A DNA stretch of 26,544 bases from Asterionellopsis glacialis (GCA_014885115.2 WKLE02001451.1:1-26544); one strand, 5' to 3'; positions 1 through 10,038 are shown, numbered from the stretch's first letter. The notes: generated from the sequence alone by a model not told the origin. Made by a program: numbers and translations.

Positions 1-234
1 GGTTATCGCTACGCTAGTCGTCGGTCTGGCCTTCCTCCCTCATCATCAGACCTCCTGTTGAGGAAAAACAAATCTACGATACGCACGAATAAGAATAAAG
101 TTAGATTCGGGAATAACCCGTACTCTATCCTAAACTACGATGAGGAAAAAGATCCAGCATTGATGGACGTACTCGAACCGAAAACACGTCAGAACGATAA
201 TCATCGTGAACCGATCGAGATAGCATCAGAATAG
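1..234 (+). CDS. 3' end of an unknown gene, cut by the window edge
   Basis: Frame 1 is open from the first base to a TAG at 232-234, giving 77 codons with no internal stop. The start codon lies outside the window. The visible tail is polar: a Ser/Pro/Arg-rich opening, a Lys/Asn/Arg-rich stretch around residues 20-35, then an acidic end (DEEKDPALMDVLEP, then EPIEIASE). It looks like a disordered C-terminus, with no recognisable domain, membrane segment or Cys motif. It is the only reading of this stretch that stays open, and the composition is protein-like rather than AT-rich non-coding. It could also be a last exon. No function can be assigned. Confidence 0.45.
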   Translation, partial: GYRYASRRSGLPPSSSDLLLRKNKSTIRTNKNKVRFGNNPYSILNYDEEKDPALMDVLEPKTRQNDNHREPIEIASE

Positions 235-959
235 AATAGATGAATTGGATATGATCCTCATAATTTATTAAATTCTCTGGTTCCAAATCAAGTTACGACC
301 ACTTGTTCTTGTCTCCTAGGCAACATCGTTGCTTTATAGGCACGATAGCCTGTTGATTAGGATCGTAGTTTCAACACCTCCGCACACCTTGAACTAGTGT
401 AACAAATCTGAATTCTTAAACCCTTTTACATCCGCTGCTAAAGACATGTCAGTGTTGGGATCCTCAACCATTAATGCATGCATAGAATATCAGATTCTTT
501 AGATCATACAGCATAAAACCATATTATTGTTGCAACAGATCATAGGCATAATAATAGTTTAATGGTCCTTTCTAGGAACGTATATTCCTAGTCCTGGTCC
601 TGTTTCTGGTCCTGTTTCTGGTCCTGCTCCTTAGACTCGCTTAAAAATCTACTGCTCGCGTTGTTGTCTACTTTAGTAAGGCAATCTCTTTTTTTGGGGG
701 TGCTCTGCTCTAGAATGGAAGACTTTTTTTGACCTACTGGTAGTCTCTCGATTCTGTTGCCAGGAAATACTCCATGTGGTACAAAGAAAGTTAAGATAGA
801 ATTTTAATCGGCAAAATAATGATTGAACGATGGGGTAGTAGCATCATTTTTTGCAAAGTCCATAATAATGATGATTTAATGATAATGTTAAACTTCCAAA
901 TAAATATAAACCTTTTTTCCATAAATATTGTGTATGACCTGTTTTTTTTTAAAAACCTT
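235..959. other. Intergenic region between convergent gene ends
   Basis: AT-rich DNA between the end of the partial gene and the 3' end of the SGNH-like gene. It holds a 12-bp tandem repeat (596-631) and, just before it, an inverted repeat CTAGGAA/TTCCTAG (572-578 and 585-591). T-rich runs at 688-733 and 941-949 are the only other structure. No gene is supported. Confidence 0.7.
596..631. repeat. 12-bp tandem repeat, 3 units
   Basis: Two perfect GGTCCTGTTTCT units (596-607, 608-619) are followed by a variant unit GGTCCTGCTCCT (620-631). The GGTCCT core resembles the AGGWCCT motif found in other gaps of the window. Confidence 0.85.
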
Positions 960-3248
960 TTACGTGGAACAAAATGCCATTCCTGTAATTTTGAAATTGG
1001 AACCACCAATCAAACTGAATTGTATACTAAATGACTCATCACGATGTATTGTAGCATTAACTTTCTCCAGATCAAATTTATATGGTACTATAACACTTGT
1101 TTTTGAATCATGATATCCTGATAATTCAAATATTACGGCATCATGATTATTGTTGTTGTTGCTGATGCTGTCAATTTCCTCTCCCTTTTTTTCTGATTTA
1201 TTATTCTTGGTAGCGATGTTACCACCGGCAGATGGCGGTGATGATGATGAAGAAAGAAGGTTTACTTGTAAACGACTATCCTTCCAATCGTTACCATAAC
1301 TTTTCATATACAATATTGTAATATAACGTATATTGGATTGAACATTCGGTACATGAAGGGTAAAGCTTGCATTAGGTGTTTTAGTTACCCAACCATGCTT
1401 GGATCGATATGTGCTTCCTTCTGCTTTCCAACCGTTATTGATGTTGTTACTACCACCACCACCACCACCACTGTTAGTATCAGTAGATGATAAATATTGT
1501 TCCATGAATGATTGAATAGCTTCATTGGTACGAAATTCAGATACACGATTAGCTATCCAAACAAAAGCACACCTTGGTCCGGCACCAGTAGCACCATTAT
1601 TATCATTATCAGTAAGAGTTCGATTACATTCACTTTCTACTTCTCTCATTTGGGTATGCCATATTGATGGAATATCTTCAGTAAGTAGCTTTGAATTCAA
1701 TGGTGGAGGTGGTACGGATGGGAGTTGAACGTAAGGGAACATTGTGGTATTGAATGTTGATGATGACGATGTCGACGACAGTGATTGTAGTGGTACCAGT
1801 TTTGTGGCACATGTTTCTAAAGCAATATGTAAGAATTGAAATGCAATAGTCCATGCATGAATGATATGAAAACTCATACCTGGATGTGGATCAGCAACAA
1901 TTTTATTCTTGTCTTTCTTGTCATGTCTCCATTGAGCCTTAAAGGTGGTATCACCACCATCCTCCTTTAAATTGCTGGCATGTACAATGTCGCGAAAGGC
2001 TTGCGCATAACTTATACTCATAATACCATACCATTCTGCTAGTTCCACTAAATCATGATGAAAGTTCAACCATTGTTGTACGGGTCCTGGCCATGCAATG
2101 AAATCATCCAAATATATTAGCATGGGAAGTTTGTTGTTTATAAACTTTTGTTGTTGATCTCGTTGTCGTTGTTGTTGTCGACATTGTCTTTGTTGGTGAA
2201 GACGATTGACATTTTGAATCAAACTTTGCATATTTTGATATATATCTTCTTGCGGTATACCGGCTAATGCATCATTCGTTGAAAATGATGCCATGATAAT
2301 ATCTGGACCATCCTCATCATTGTCACTGCCACGACCGTCGTTGTTGGTGTTCTTCTCCCTTTTCTCCTTCAATTCAGATGGCCACAATTCATATTCAATA
2401 ACAGTTGCACCAATATCACTTGTTGTTGCTGCCATGGCCATATTGACCACTTGTACTAATTTGTGTTCTTGTTGAGTTGATGAAGATACATCATTATCTT
2501 GTTTTGTACCACGGCCACCAAGTCCTCCTAGCAGCACGGTGTTTAATATATCGTCCAATCTTGATGGCCATGCACATGGTAATTGTCGTTTTAAAAAACC
2601 TTCTGTTACAGGTATACCTAAAGGATTGACTAAACACCCATGACCAGCTGTAAGAGATCCACCAAATACTGCGATTTTTAATGGTGGATATTTGTGTGGG
2701 TCTTGATATCGTTTCTGTATTATATCGTGAATTGTTTCTATTTGATTTGCATTCGAAGGTAAGGTTTGTAATGCTTTTTGTAACCGTTGTGGCGATGCCA
2801 TTTGATAAAATAAGTATCTTATCCATTCTTCGTAGTCCTTGAGTTTTGTTACATCCTTGACGTCATAATGTCGTATTGTTGCTTGAATGATTTTAGTAGA
2901 AAACATATTCCAAATGGTGGGTGTTGTGGTTACCCAAAAGGAGGAGGATGATTCATCATCATTATGACGATTTTGAATAGCATTTTGAAAAGATTCACAA
3001 ATATTACTACCGCGTTGCTGATTTGTGGTTGATGATGATAGCGACAAAGAAGGTGGTGATGATTGGTGATGATAATGCGAAAGGAATTTTGTGATTGTTA
3101 TTGTCGTCAATGGTGACATGAAGGAATCATAATTTCCGTTAAATAATGTATAAGTACTAAACAATTGGCATAGCATTATTACGATTAACGAGACTATACA
3201 AAATTTCCATTTTCTTGGTTGTTGTTTTTGTTGTCGTCGTTGTATCAT
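960..3248 (-). CDS. Membrane-anchored SGNH-hydrolase-like protein
   Basis: Single-exon gene of 762 aa starting at the ATG at 3246-3248 and ending in TAA at 960-962. A short basic N-terminus (residues 1-15) precedes one hydrophobic span (about 16-36), which suggests a type II or signal-anchored protein of the secretory pathway. An SGNH/GDSL-type fold follows: block I is KIAVFGGSLTAGHG at 191-204 with candidate nucleophile Ser198, block III is STNDAL with Asn325, and block V is DPHPG at 453-457, a D-x-H arrangement rather than the usual D-x-x-H. A polar insert (about 298-315) and a Gln/Arg-rich insert (about 351-368) interrupt the core. The C-terminal half (about 500-762) carries Asn, Gly and Ser runs and a second conserved-looking region around GWVTKTPNASFTLHVPN. 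Similar proteins of unknown role are common in diatom genomes. A role on glycans or cell-wall esters is inference; the catalytic triad is plausible but incomplete by eye. Confidence 0.8.
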   Translation of the reverse strand: MIQRRQQKQQPRKWKFCIVSLIVIMLCQLFSTYTLFNGNYDSFMSPLTTITITKFLSHYHHQSSPPSLSLSSSTTNQQRGSNICESFQNAIQNRHNDDESSSSFWVTTTPTIWNMFSTKIIQATIRHYDVKDVTKLKDYEEWIRYLFYQMASPQRLQKALQTLPSNANQIETIHDIIQKRYQDPHKYPPLKIAVFGGSLTAGHGCLVNPLGIPVTEGFLKRQLPCAWPSRLDDILNTVLLGGLGGRGTKQDNDVSSSTQQEHKLVQVVNMAMAATTSDIGATVIEYELWPSELKEKREKNTNNDGRGSDNDEDGPDIIMASFSTNDALAGIPQEDIYQNMQSLIQNVNRLHQQRQCRQQQRQRDQQQKFINNKLPMLIYLDDFIAWPGPVQQWLNFHHDLVELAEWYGIMSISYAQAFRDIVHASNLKEDGGDTTFKAQWRHDKKDKNKIVADPHPGMSFHIIHAWTIAFQFLHIALETCATKLVPLQSLSSTSSSSTFNTTMFPYVQLPSVPPPPLNSKLLTEDIPSIWHTQMREVESECNRTLTDNDNNGATGAGPRCAFVWIANRVSEFRTNEAIQSFMEQYLSSTDTNSGGGGGGSNNINNGWKAEGSTYRSKHGWVTKTPNASFTLHVPNVQSNIRYITILYMKSYGNDWKDSRLQVNLLSSSSSPPSAGGNIATKNNKSEKKGEEIDSISNNNNNHDAVIFELSGYHDSKTSVIVPYKFDLEKVNATIHRDESFSIQFSLIGGSNFKITGMAFCST

Positions 3249-3800
3249 GACGATGATTGCTCGAGGACTACAGTGGTGCCTTGATGAAGTCGTCGTTCTT
3301 CAGTGTGGAGCTAGTCATTTTTTATGACCAAATCAAATTCCAAGTCTGGTAGATTTCAAATTCTGTGAATCGAGTCTACTTACTAGATTATAGTTTAGGT
3401 TACTTGTCAGTCTGCCCTTATCCTCTCAAATTCGACTTTCTTGATGTTCGACCGTCTGTAAGAAATCTCCCAAAAGAATCCAATGTTACCGCCGCGCGCT
3501 GCGCCGCTCCAAAAACAGAACCATGAGACACAACTCTAGAGTAGAGGGCACCAAACTGAAACATCACGAACCGACGCAAGAACAGGAGAATCTCTTGGCT
3601 CTTGGTGTATCGTATGTGCAGAACAACACATTCGCCAGGGAGACCAAACTGTCGCGTATACCACTTCCAAGAAAGTTAATCAAAGGGTTTGATATTAAAA
3701 TAGAACATTTTGTCGACAGTTCTAACCAGAGAGCGCGTGAACATCTGTTTGCAACCCAGATATTAAAAAAACGATTCCATTTTTCTTGTTTAGGAAAAAG
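3249..3800. promoter_or_regulatory. Divergent promoter region, SGNH-like gene and SRR1-like gene
   Basis: About 550 bp separate two divergent start codons, so both promoters must lie here. A GC-rich element (ccgccgcgcgctgcgccgc, about 3490-3508) stands out from the AT-rich surroundings. The right part may contain a 5' intron of the SRR1-like gene: GTATGT donor at 3612, and a pyrimidine-rich acceptor ending TTTAG at 3793. No TATA box can be called with confidence. Confidence 0.4.
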
Positions 3801-4718
3801 ATGTCCTCCGAGGAATGGTCAGTGGTGACGCGTAATGACAAACGTCGAGTGGCCCGTTCAGGACGGCGTCGTGGACAACATTCTTCTTTAAAAACTGCGC
3901 AATTCGTGGAACATGATGAGCAATCATCATCAGATGGATCTTGGACAAAGGAAACAAGGGACAACGTTTTGAAAAAGATCGCTGAATGTCAAGAGCAAAT
4001 GCAAAGAACTGATTTTCATAAGAATTTCATGACAGAATGGAACGCCAAGGTTGAAGTGACTAGCGATGACAACAACAACAACAATACTACAATTTGGAAC
4101 AATATTGATGAAATTGTGTGCTATGGTATTGGAAAATTTTCTTCCATAGATTCAGCTGCCATGTGGCAGTTGTCATGTGCGTTATGCATACGAAATTTTC
4201 TGAATGACCTACAAAGACGAACCTCGGGAGAAAAGTCACCACAACAATCATCGGAGAAGAGTAATATTGCAATGTCGTTCTTTGATCCCTGTACGACAGA
4301 CATGGAAGCAAATATTCTGGAAGAATTACAGGTTAAAAATCTTGTCAACAACGAGCGCGGCAAACGTTCCGTAAAAACAAATACCTTTTTCTTCATGATA
4401 CATTGTCCAAAACAACTCTATGGAAATTTGCTATGGTCAAACTGGGATGCGTTAGATCAAATTATAATTTTCGGCAATTCCCTGCGTACCTATCACGAAC
4501 GCAGTTTGGGAAATGAAGAACAAGAGATCAACCTTCTTATAGAGTTAATCCAGGAGCAACTTATCTCTTGCTCCAAGCAAGACACTGAGAAGTTTCCAGA
4601 GACCGCCTTTAATGATTGTTTCATCACATGGATTGAAGGGAAGAACATTGGGTCACAGCTTACTCGACCTCCAGAGTTCATTGTTCCAAAGGAGGGAATG
4701 GTAGGCGAGCTTTTATGA
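3801..4718 (+). CDS. SRR1: SRR1-like domain protein
   Basis: Protein of 305 aa from the ATG at 3801 to TGA at 4716-4718. The family includes plant SRR1 (red-light and clock signalling), yeast Ber1 and animal SRRD; the molecular activity is not settled. The N-terminus EEWSVV followed by a basic patch (RR..R...RRRG) is the layout seen in plant SRR1. The SRR1 core is clear: EIVCYGIGKFSS (about 104-115), SFFDPC with a following E (about 159-170), TNTFFFMIHCPKQLYGNLLWSNW (about 193-215) and IIIFGNS (221-227). The length matches the family. An in-frame upstream exon (ATG 3523 to 3611, intron 3612-3793, GTATGT...TTTAG) would add about 32 residues; the shorter start is preferred because SRR1 homologues begin near this point. 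Confidence 0.88.
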   Translation: MSSEEWSVVTRNDKRRVARSGRRRGQHSSLKTAQFVEHDEQSSSDGSWTKETRDNVLKKIAECQEQMQRTDFHKNFMTEWNAKVEVTSDDNNNNNTTIWNNIDEIVCYGIGKFSSIDSAAMWQLSCALCIRNFLNDLQRRTSGEKSPQQSSEKSNIAMSFFDPCTTDMEANILEELQVKNLVNNERGKRSVKTNTFFFMIHCPKQLYGNLLWSNWDALDQIIIFGNSLRTYHERSLGNEEQEINLLIELIQEQLISCSKQDTEKFPETAFNDCFITWIEGKNIGSQLTRPPEFIVPKEGMVGELL

Positions 4719-5223
4719 TACATAGTAATGTAGACCTGTAAAAGCTTTCCAGGAAGATGAAGTCTGCTTTCTTCATCCTTCGTCTCAGACATTATTCTCA
4801 GCGTTTGCTGGAGACCTCCGCGGAATATGTTTCATGACTGAACAGTGTTCGCCTCTTCAAGCCGAAACTTTTGGCATTGCCATCTTAGTTGGATTGTTGC
4901 TCTCGTACATAGTGCTGTGTCCAATCACAATCAATAACCGAATACCATATTTGGAAGTCGCCCCCCTCTACTATTTATGTTTTTGACTGATTCTAGTTTG
5001 TTTCATTTTTTTTGAGTCTCATAAAACAATCGATTTTACAATAATAATTGCCCTATGCATTGAAAACATCGGTATCTAAAAATAGTAAGTAAATTGACGC
5101 CTTCGTTAGTACGTAGCACATTCACTTTCAAACACTACAGAGAAAAAAAGTTCAGTTAAACGTAAGCAAGATAATCTAAAGTAAGACGACGGTTATATCA
5201 TGTTCGAGTGCAACCACCCTAAA
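4719..5223. other. Convergent intergenic region
   Basis: About 500 bp between the ends of the SRR1-like and cyclase genes, presumably both 3' UTRs and terminators. It is AT-rich with a T run at 5005-5013. No palindromic repeats of the kinds seen elsewhere and no gene were found. Confidence 0.7.
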
Positions 5224-7875
5224 TCAACCGGCAACGCCGTCTGATAGAGACGAAGTACAATCGTGGCCTAGCTCTTCATCATTGTTATCATACGCTGCAG
5301 CCGCATTCTCTATTTCTTTCTTTTCATATTCCTCGATCTTGGCTCGAAGACGAGCTACTGCGCTTTGTAGCTGAACAGGCGTTAGACTCATAATATCTGC
5401 TTCGCGATCTACCGAAGATAACGCAGTTGTATCAAACGTATCATCGTCGGGGGAAAGTGATACTCCTTCGGAGTTCCTTCGACGGATTACACCCTGGAAT
5501 CTGCGCCCCTTCAAAGGCTTTGGTAGACATTCGAACAACTTTACATATTCCGATAAACCCCGGAGTTCTACTTCACCAATTGTGTTCATTATACACTGGT
5601 CCTTGATGCGGTCAGATAGCAGGTCAAACACCTCTTTAGATATTAGAGTCTGCCCCCCGAAACCCATGGCCTCGATTCGCGATGCTGCATTTGGAACATG
5701 TCCATAATAGTCATATCCATGAGTTACTTGATCGTAATTAATCTCTACATCACCATCCTCTTGCGTTCCTAGGTGTACACCGATGCGCACTCGAAGACCC
5801 GAAAACATTCTACGAGGTGCAAGTCTTTCGCCCTCTGGACCCCGGCTTGGATCTTGCTTCTCATTGGTGAGCCGGTTGTTGAAAGCGGGGAAGTATTCGA
5901 CACATGAAGATGGTAATGATGCCAATTGCACCGGCCATTCTGTCTCTAGCAATCCTACTTGGATGTCGTTCGCCAAACAAACAGCATCGTCTGCACTACC
6001 TGTCGCAATCATGAAAGAGTCTCCGATAGTCTTTACTTCATACGCCTTGTGCTTTTGGATAAGTTCGCGTATTACATCATGATGTATTTCAAGTGCTTTG
6101 CCCATAACAGACTTTGATGCATCCCACAAGGCAGTGCTGCCCTCCACGTCTGTAAAGATGAGGGCGACAGTACCCTTTTTCGGTGCATTGGCAATATCTC
6201 TTGTCCTGTATTTGATATGGCGCTGCTGCTTTAAGACAAGGAGGACTAGAAGCATGATTACCACTCCTGCTACAATGACGATCGGTAGAATCAGATTTAA
6301 AGGCGTGCTGCCGTCCTTATCGTCTTCAACTTCAACGTAAGGTGGCAAGCCAAGAATTTCACGATACACATCACGTTGTTTGCTAAGACCAAACGTATTA
6401 GTAACTGCATTCCAGCTTTTTGTAATAGCAGTGGCCGTTTCTTCAGCTGTAGCGTCGCCACTCCACATTTTGATTAAATGCTGAACAGTTCCAGTTTCCT
6501 GATAGTCATTTGCTCCCAAAATCCGAAGATCCTTTACATAGTTGTCGTGTAAGAAATTGAATTCCGTAACATCCCTTAGCATTCTTAGTTGGCGTTCCTC
6601 CCAACCATATTCAAGAAAAGCTTGCGACTCTGAAGATTCTGGGTTAGAAAGAGCAACAGTGTGTCGCTGCCTGAGTGGGTCTAAGAAACTTCCACTCACA
6701 GCTACATCCCAATATCCTACTGCGGGATCACTTATATAAAAGGCAAAAGCTAGCGCAGCCTTTTGATGTATACTAGATGCTCTATTGTTTACAGCCATAG
6801 CTTGGCCACCGCTGGCAAGAAAGGGTGCATGACTTGCCCCATCACTACTCATGTAGGGACATTCGATGGTGTTCGTACATTTTTTTCCTGGAAGGGGGGC
6901 ATAATTCAAAACGCCAGACATGTTGTTGGCTTTTTGATTACTTACCAAAATTCTTGTAGGTCCAGGATAGTTGATCCAAAGAGCGCACCGACCCCTTTCA
7001 AATTCGTCGAGATTGTCTGTCCAACCTGTTGGACCATATTCCTTGAAGGGTGAAGCTTGGACGAGCTTATCGTACAAATCAAGAACTTCAATAAATTCAG
7101 GGTCACTTGAAACCGGATCAAAACTATCCGGGTCAAAGAAAGCTCCCTGAGCAGTACCCTGTGTTTGTAGAAGACTTGAAGCAACAGACCAAAACATTGT
7201 ACCGGCAATGTCAAGTGTCTTTGTGGAGAAGCAAATTGCAAAGTCAGCCTTTCCGTCACCGGTAAAATCACTGTTTTCTTCTTCATCATAATAATCTATG
7301 ATATCAAGCACATCATCCCATGTATTCGGAGTCGGGAGCCCCCTTTCTTCAACCAAATCAGTGCGATAGAGCATAATGATGACATCTCCATCAATAGGGA
7401 CTGCATAGGTTTTGCTTTTGTAGGAAGCAACACCTTTTCGAACTGCAGGCATGATATCGAACCAATCAAGTCCAACTTGATTTGCGATATCATCCGAGAT
7501 ATCCTTGAAACCATCTTCCTCGGCAAAGGTTGGAATCCAGTTTCCAAATATACCATATAAGTCAATCAACCCTCCACCGTTGATATCCTCCTCAATATCA
7601 TCAAACCACTTCGTTTGAGTCGTCAATTGCTTGATTACCGTGGCACCCGTTAGTTTCTCGAATCCATCAACCTTGGCTGACATATAATCATCCTGAAAGT
7701 CTAAGGTTAAGATACTAATGGTCACGTTGTGGAACATGTTACGAATAGATTCGCGGAGAGGAGTGGATTGATTTACTAAAGGGTCTACAATTTCGGCAAC
7801 AACAGCAGATGTTGTCAACCCCAACGCAATAAGCGTCATGCATGGGAGACACAGTAATTTACCCGATAACACCAT
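5224..7875 (-). CDS. Receptor adenylyl cyclase with solute-binding-protein ectodomain
   Basis: Single-exon gene of 883 aa. The ATG at 7873-7875 is chosen because it opens a textbook signal peptide (MVLSGKLLCLPCMTLIALGL..., cleavage near AVVA-E); the longer reading has no ATG. Residues about 45-515 form a bacterial-type ABC-transporter solute-binding domain (SBP family 1-like; AVPIDGDVIIMLYRTDL and LPTPNTWDDVLDIID are typical). One transmembrane helix follows (about 527-548), then a cytosolic class III nucleotide cyclase (about 567-785). Metal-binding Asp are D576 (IFTDVEGS) and D619 (KTIGDSFM). The base-selecting pair is K615 and D722 (YDYYG), the adenine type, and the transition-state residues N729 and R733 (NAASR) are present. 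So it should be an active adenylyl cyclase making cAMP. The catalytic domain, including an insert of about 40 residues before RVRIGVHLG, resembles trypanosomatid receptor cyclases. A short Glu/Lys-rich coiled coil lies near the C-terminus. The ligand is unknown. Confidence 0.9.
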   Translation of the reverse strand: MVLSGKLLCLPCMTLIALGLTTSAVVAEIVDPLVNQSTPLRESIRNMFHNVTISILTLDFQDDYMSAKVDGFEKLTGATVIKQLTTQTKWFDDIEEDINGGGLIDLYGIFGNWIPTFAEEDGFKDISDDIANQVGLDWFDIMPAVRKGVASYKSKTYAVPIDGDVIIMLYRTDLVEERGLPTPNTWDDVLDIIDYYDEEENSDFTGDGKADFAICFSTKTLDIAGTMFWSVASSLLQTQGTAQGAFFDPDSFDPVSSDPEFIEVLDLYDKLVQASPFKEYGPTGWTDNLDEFERGRCALWINYPGPTRILVSNQKANNMSGVLNYAPLPGKKCTNTIECPYMSSDGASHAPFLASGGQAMAVNNRASSIHQKAALAFAFYISDPAVGYWDVAVSGSFLDPLRQRHTVALSNPESSESQAFLEYGWEERQLRMLRDVTEFNFLHDNYVKDLRILGANDYQETGTVQHLIKMWSGDATAEETATAITKSWNAVTNTFGLSKQRDVYREILGLPPYVEVEDDKDGSTPLNLILPIVIVAGVVIMLLVLLVLKQQRHIKYRTRDIANAPKKGTVALIFTDVEGSTALWDASKSVMGKALEIHHDVIRELIQKHKAYEVKTIGDSFMIATGSADDAVCLANDIQVGLLETEWPVQLASLPSSCVEYFPAFNNRLTNEKQDPSRGPEGERLAPRRMFSGLRVRIGVHLGTQEDGDVEINYDQVTHGYDYYGHVPNAASRIEAMGFGGQTLISKEVFDLLSDRIKDQCIMNTIGEVELRGLSEYVKLFECLPKPLKGRRFQGVIRRRNSEGVSLSPDDDTFDTTALSSVDREADIMSLTPVQLQSAVARLRAKIEEYEKKEIENAAAAYDNNDEELGHDCTSSLSDGVAG

Positions 7876-8279
7876 TTTAAAATTTCTGTAACCGTAGTAC
7901 TGAGGACTAGGAACTATAGGTATTGGTAACACTAACTGTTAGGCTCTAGAGAAGACTGTTTTCCGAAGATAAATCCGTAAGACTGTTAAACCAAACAACT
8001 CTCGATTGATTCTCGACCTTAGCAGCCTTGCGAAAAACAAGTCGTGAACTTGGGCCTTGGGCGACGGTGGTGTGAGGTCCGAGTCCTCGATGTCCTAGTT
8101 TCTTTATAATGCTCAGCGTATGGTATTGAATTTCACCAGTAGTCCTAATTCATAGATGTCCCAAGGCTACAAAAAAGAGAGTCCGCTCTGTGGCAGTCAG
8201 TGCCTTGAAGTCTTTCTTTGTCTCGCGCCGAGTAAAGCACTTCAATACTGTGTAACAAAAAATAGCCTTCCTGGACCTC

Positions 8280-9760
8280 CTAGCTCCTACCACTGGTAGG
8301 TCTACTAGGACTACGTACCAGGTACCGTACAATCATGCGCTGCCTGTACCAGGTACAGGTACTATACCAAGTAACTATACAGTACCTGGTACGGATAATG
8401 AATACCAGGTTAGATCTTGTGACTTGCTGTGATACAAGGTTTCTGGTAGGTCCTAGTCGTACCACGTAGGACCTACTTGTAGGTCCTTGTTCAGGAGGTT
8501 CCTACGAGATCCTACATTCTTTGAGTACCAGGGGTACTGGTACCTGGCCGGCTGTTAGATAGAGTTATTTATGATATGAACAGGTATCAACTAAGTACCA
8601 GATCCTACTTGCACAAATACCTCATAGTCCAACCACGTACCAGGTAAACTTTTAACTGGTACCTGGTATAATACTTTTAGTTTCCCAGATACCAAGTGAC
8701 ATAATGTTAAATACAGAAAATTCTTTTCACAATCAATCCGATAGTCCTGCGGCCTTTAGATACAGCTATAGTACGCTATCAATGCTGATGCCAGGTACTG
8801 TTTCTGGTATGTACCTGTACGAGAAAGACGATCTTTAAGTTGCTCAAGTACAGGTATGTAATATTCCCACAACGCTGTAAAAAGGTTGAATGATTTCTGT
8901 ATTGAATGTTGTACAAATTGTGTCATCAAGGTACTCCTAATTACTACCCCTACCTGGTACGTGGAAAAATATGAAGATATACAGTATTCAAAATAGAATT
9001 CAACTATTGAACAACATGTACCGAAGGCCTAATATCTCATGACCTTTATTAGATGTGTATTATACCCATTGTACCTGGTACTGTAGGACCTACCTGGCCA
9101 TCAGTCATACAGGAAGAGGTATTATACATGTACTAACATTTGGATGCCTTACCTTTATACTGTCCTTGGTAGGAGTAAGGTACGGCTACCATGGTACATT
9201 GGGCTCGTATCTCTATACGGATCGAATACATATCCCCCTGGAATTCGCATGAAACACACAATATTGCTATTATAAACACAAACATACAGGCTTTTGCCAT
9301 TTTTTATAAATATATTAGGAATGAATAATTTAATCCAACCTAGGGGTAGAGTGCGCACTGTGTTTACAAGCTGGTAGCTTACGTCATCTATTTTTAAATG
9401 AGATCTACGTGTCATAATGAACTTGAAGCTACTTACCTGTATCGAGACGGAAGTAGTACAAGGACGTTACCACGTACCAGGTACGTCACTTGTCCATCAT
9501 GTACCAGGTACAGGTACCAGGTATGTTTGGTACTGCACAATGCTAGGGTAGTACCAGGTATGACCTTTTGGGGCCCTGGTTTCTACTGGGACCTATTGAA
9601 AAGTTACCTGGCACTACTACTAAAGGTAATGTACATCTAAATTTATGTATTTTCGTAACTGATTTACGGACATCTATTAAATGTGAGGTAGGACCCGCCT
9701 CTAGGTACAGTAGGCAGGACGACCAGTTCAATACAGTAAGTAGTATTATAAGTACGTGTA
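8280..9760. repeat. Cluster of TACCWGGTA and AGGWCCT palindromes
   Basis: At least eleven exact copies of TACCAGGTA or its complement TACCTGGTA lie here, for example near 8316, 8348, 8394, 8644, 8661, 8950, 9071, 9475, 9500, 9512 and 9551. Some extend to longer odd palindromes: CCTGTACC-A-GGTACAGG at 8343-8359 and CCTACCA-C-TGGTAGG at 8286-8300. A second core, AGGWCCT, occurs near 8455, 8468, 8491 and 9084, often as GTAGGACCTAC. By chance the 9-mer would be expected less than once in the whole window. Confidence 0.85.
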
Positions 9761-10038
9761 CGTCCTAACGATCTACTACCTACTGTCTTTTCAACGATAT
9801 GCACGACTACTCATCAACCATACCTAAGGCTATATTTATTATGAATTTTCGTGTTTTTGGGACCAGAAAAAAACTCGTTACCGGGGTACACGTAGGTCCT
9901 AGCGGTACCCACATGTGCAACCAGATTTTTTTCAACGGTTTAACGGCTACCATTAACACGGAATATCGATTCAACGGAACCCTATGTACCTGTACAGGTA
10001 TGTTTACATTTGATAGGGAATCTGCTTGACGGATTGAT

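Noticed and set aside
2494..2826. Minus-strand 110-residue frame inside the SGNH-like gene
   Set aside because: It is an out-of-frame shadow of the 762-aa gene.
7876..7932. Longer cyclase start adding 19 residues
   Set aside because: The longer form needs a GTG start and would bury the signal peptide; the ATG at 7875 is better.
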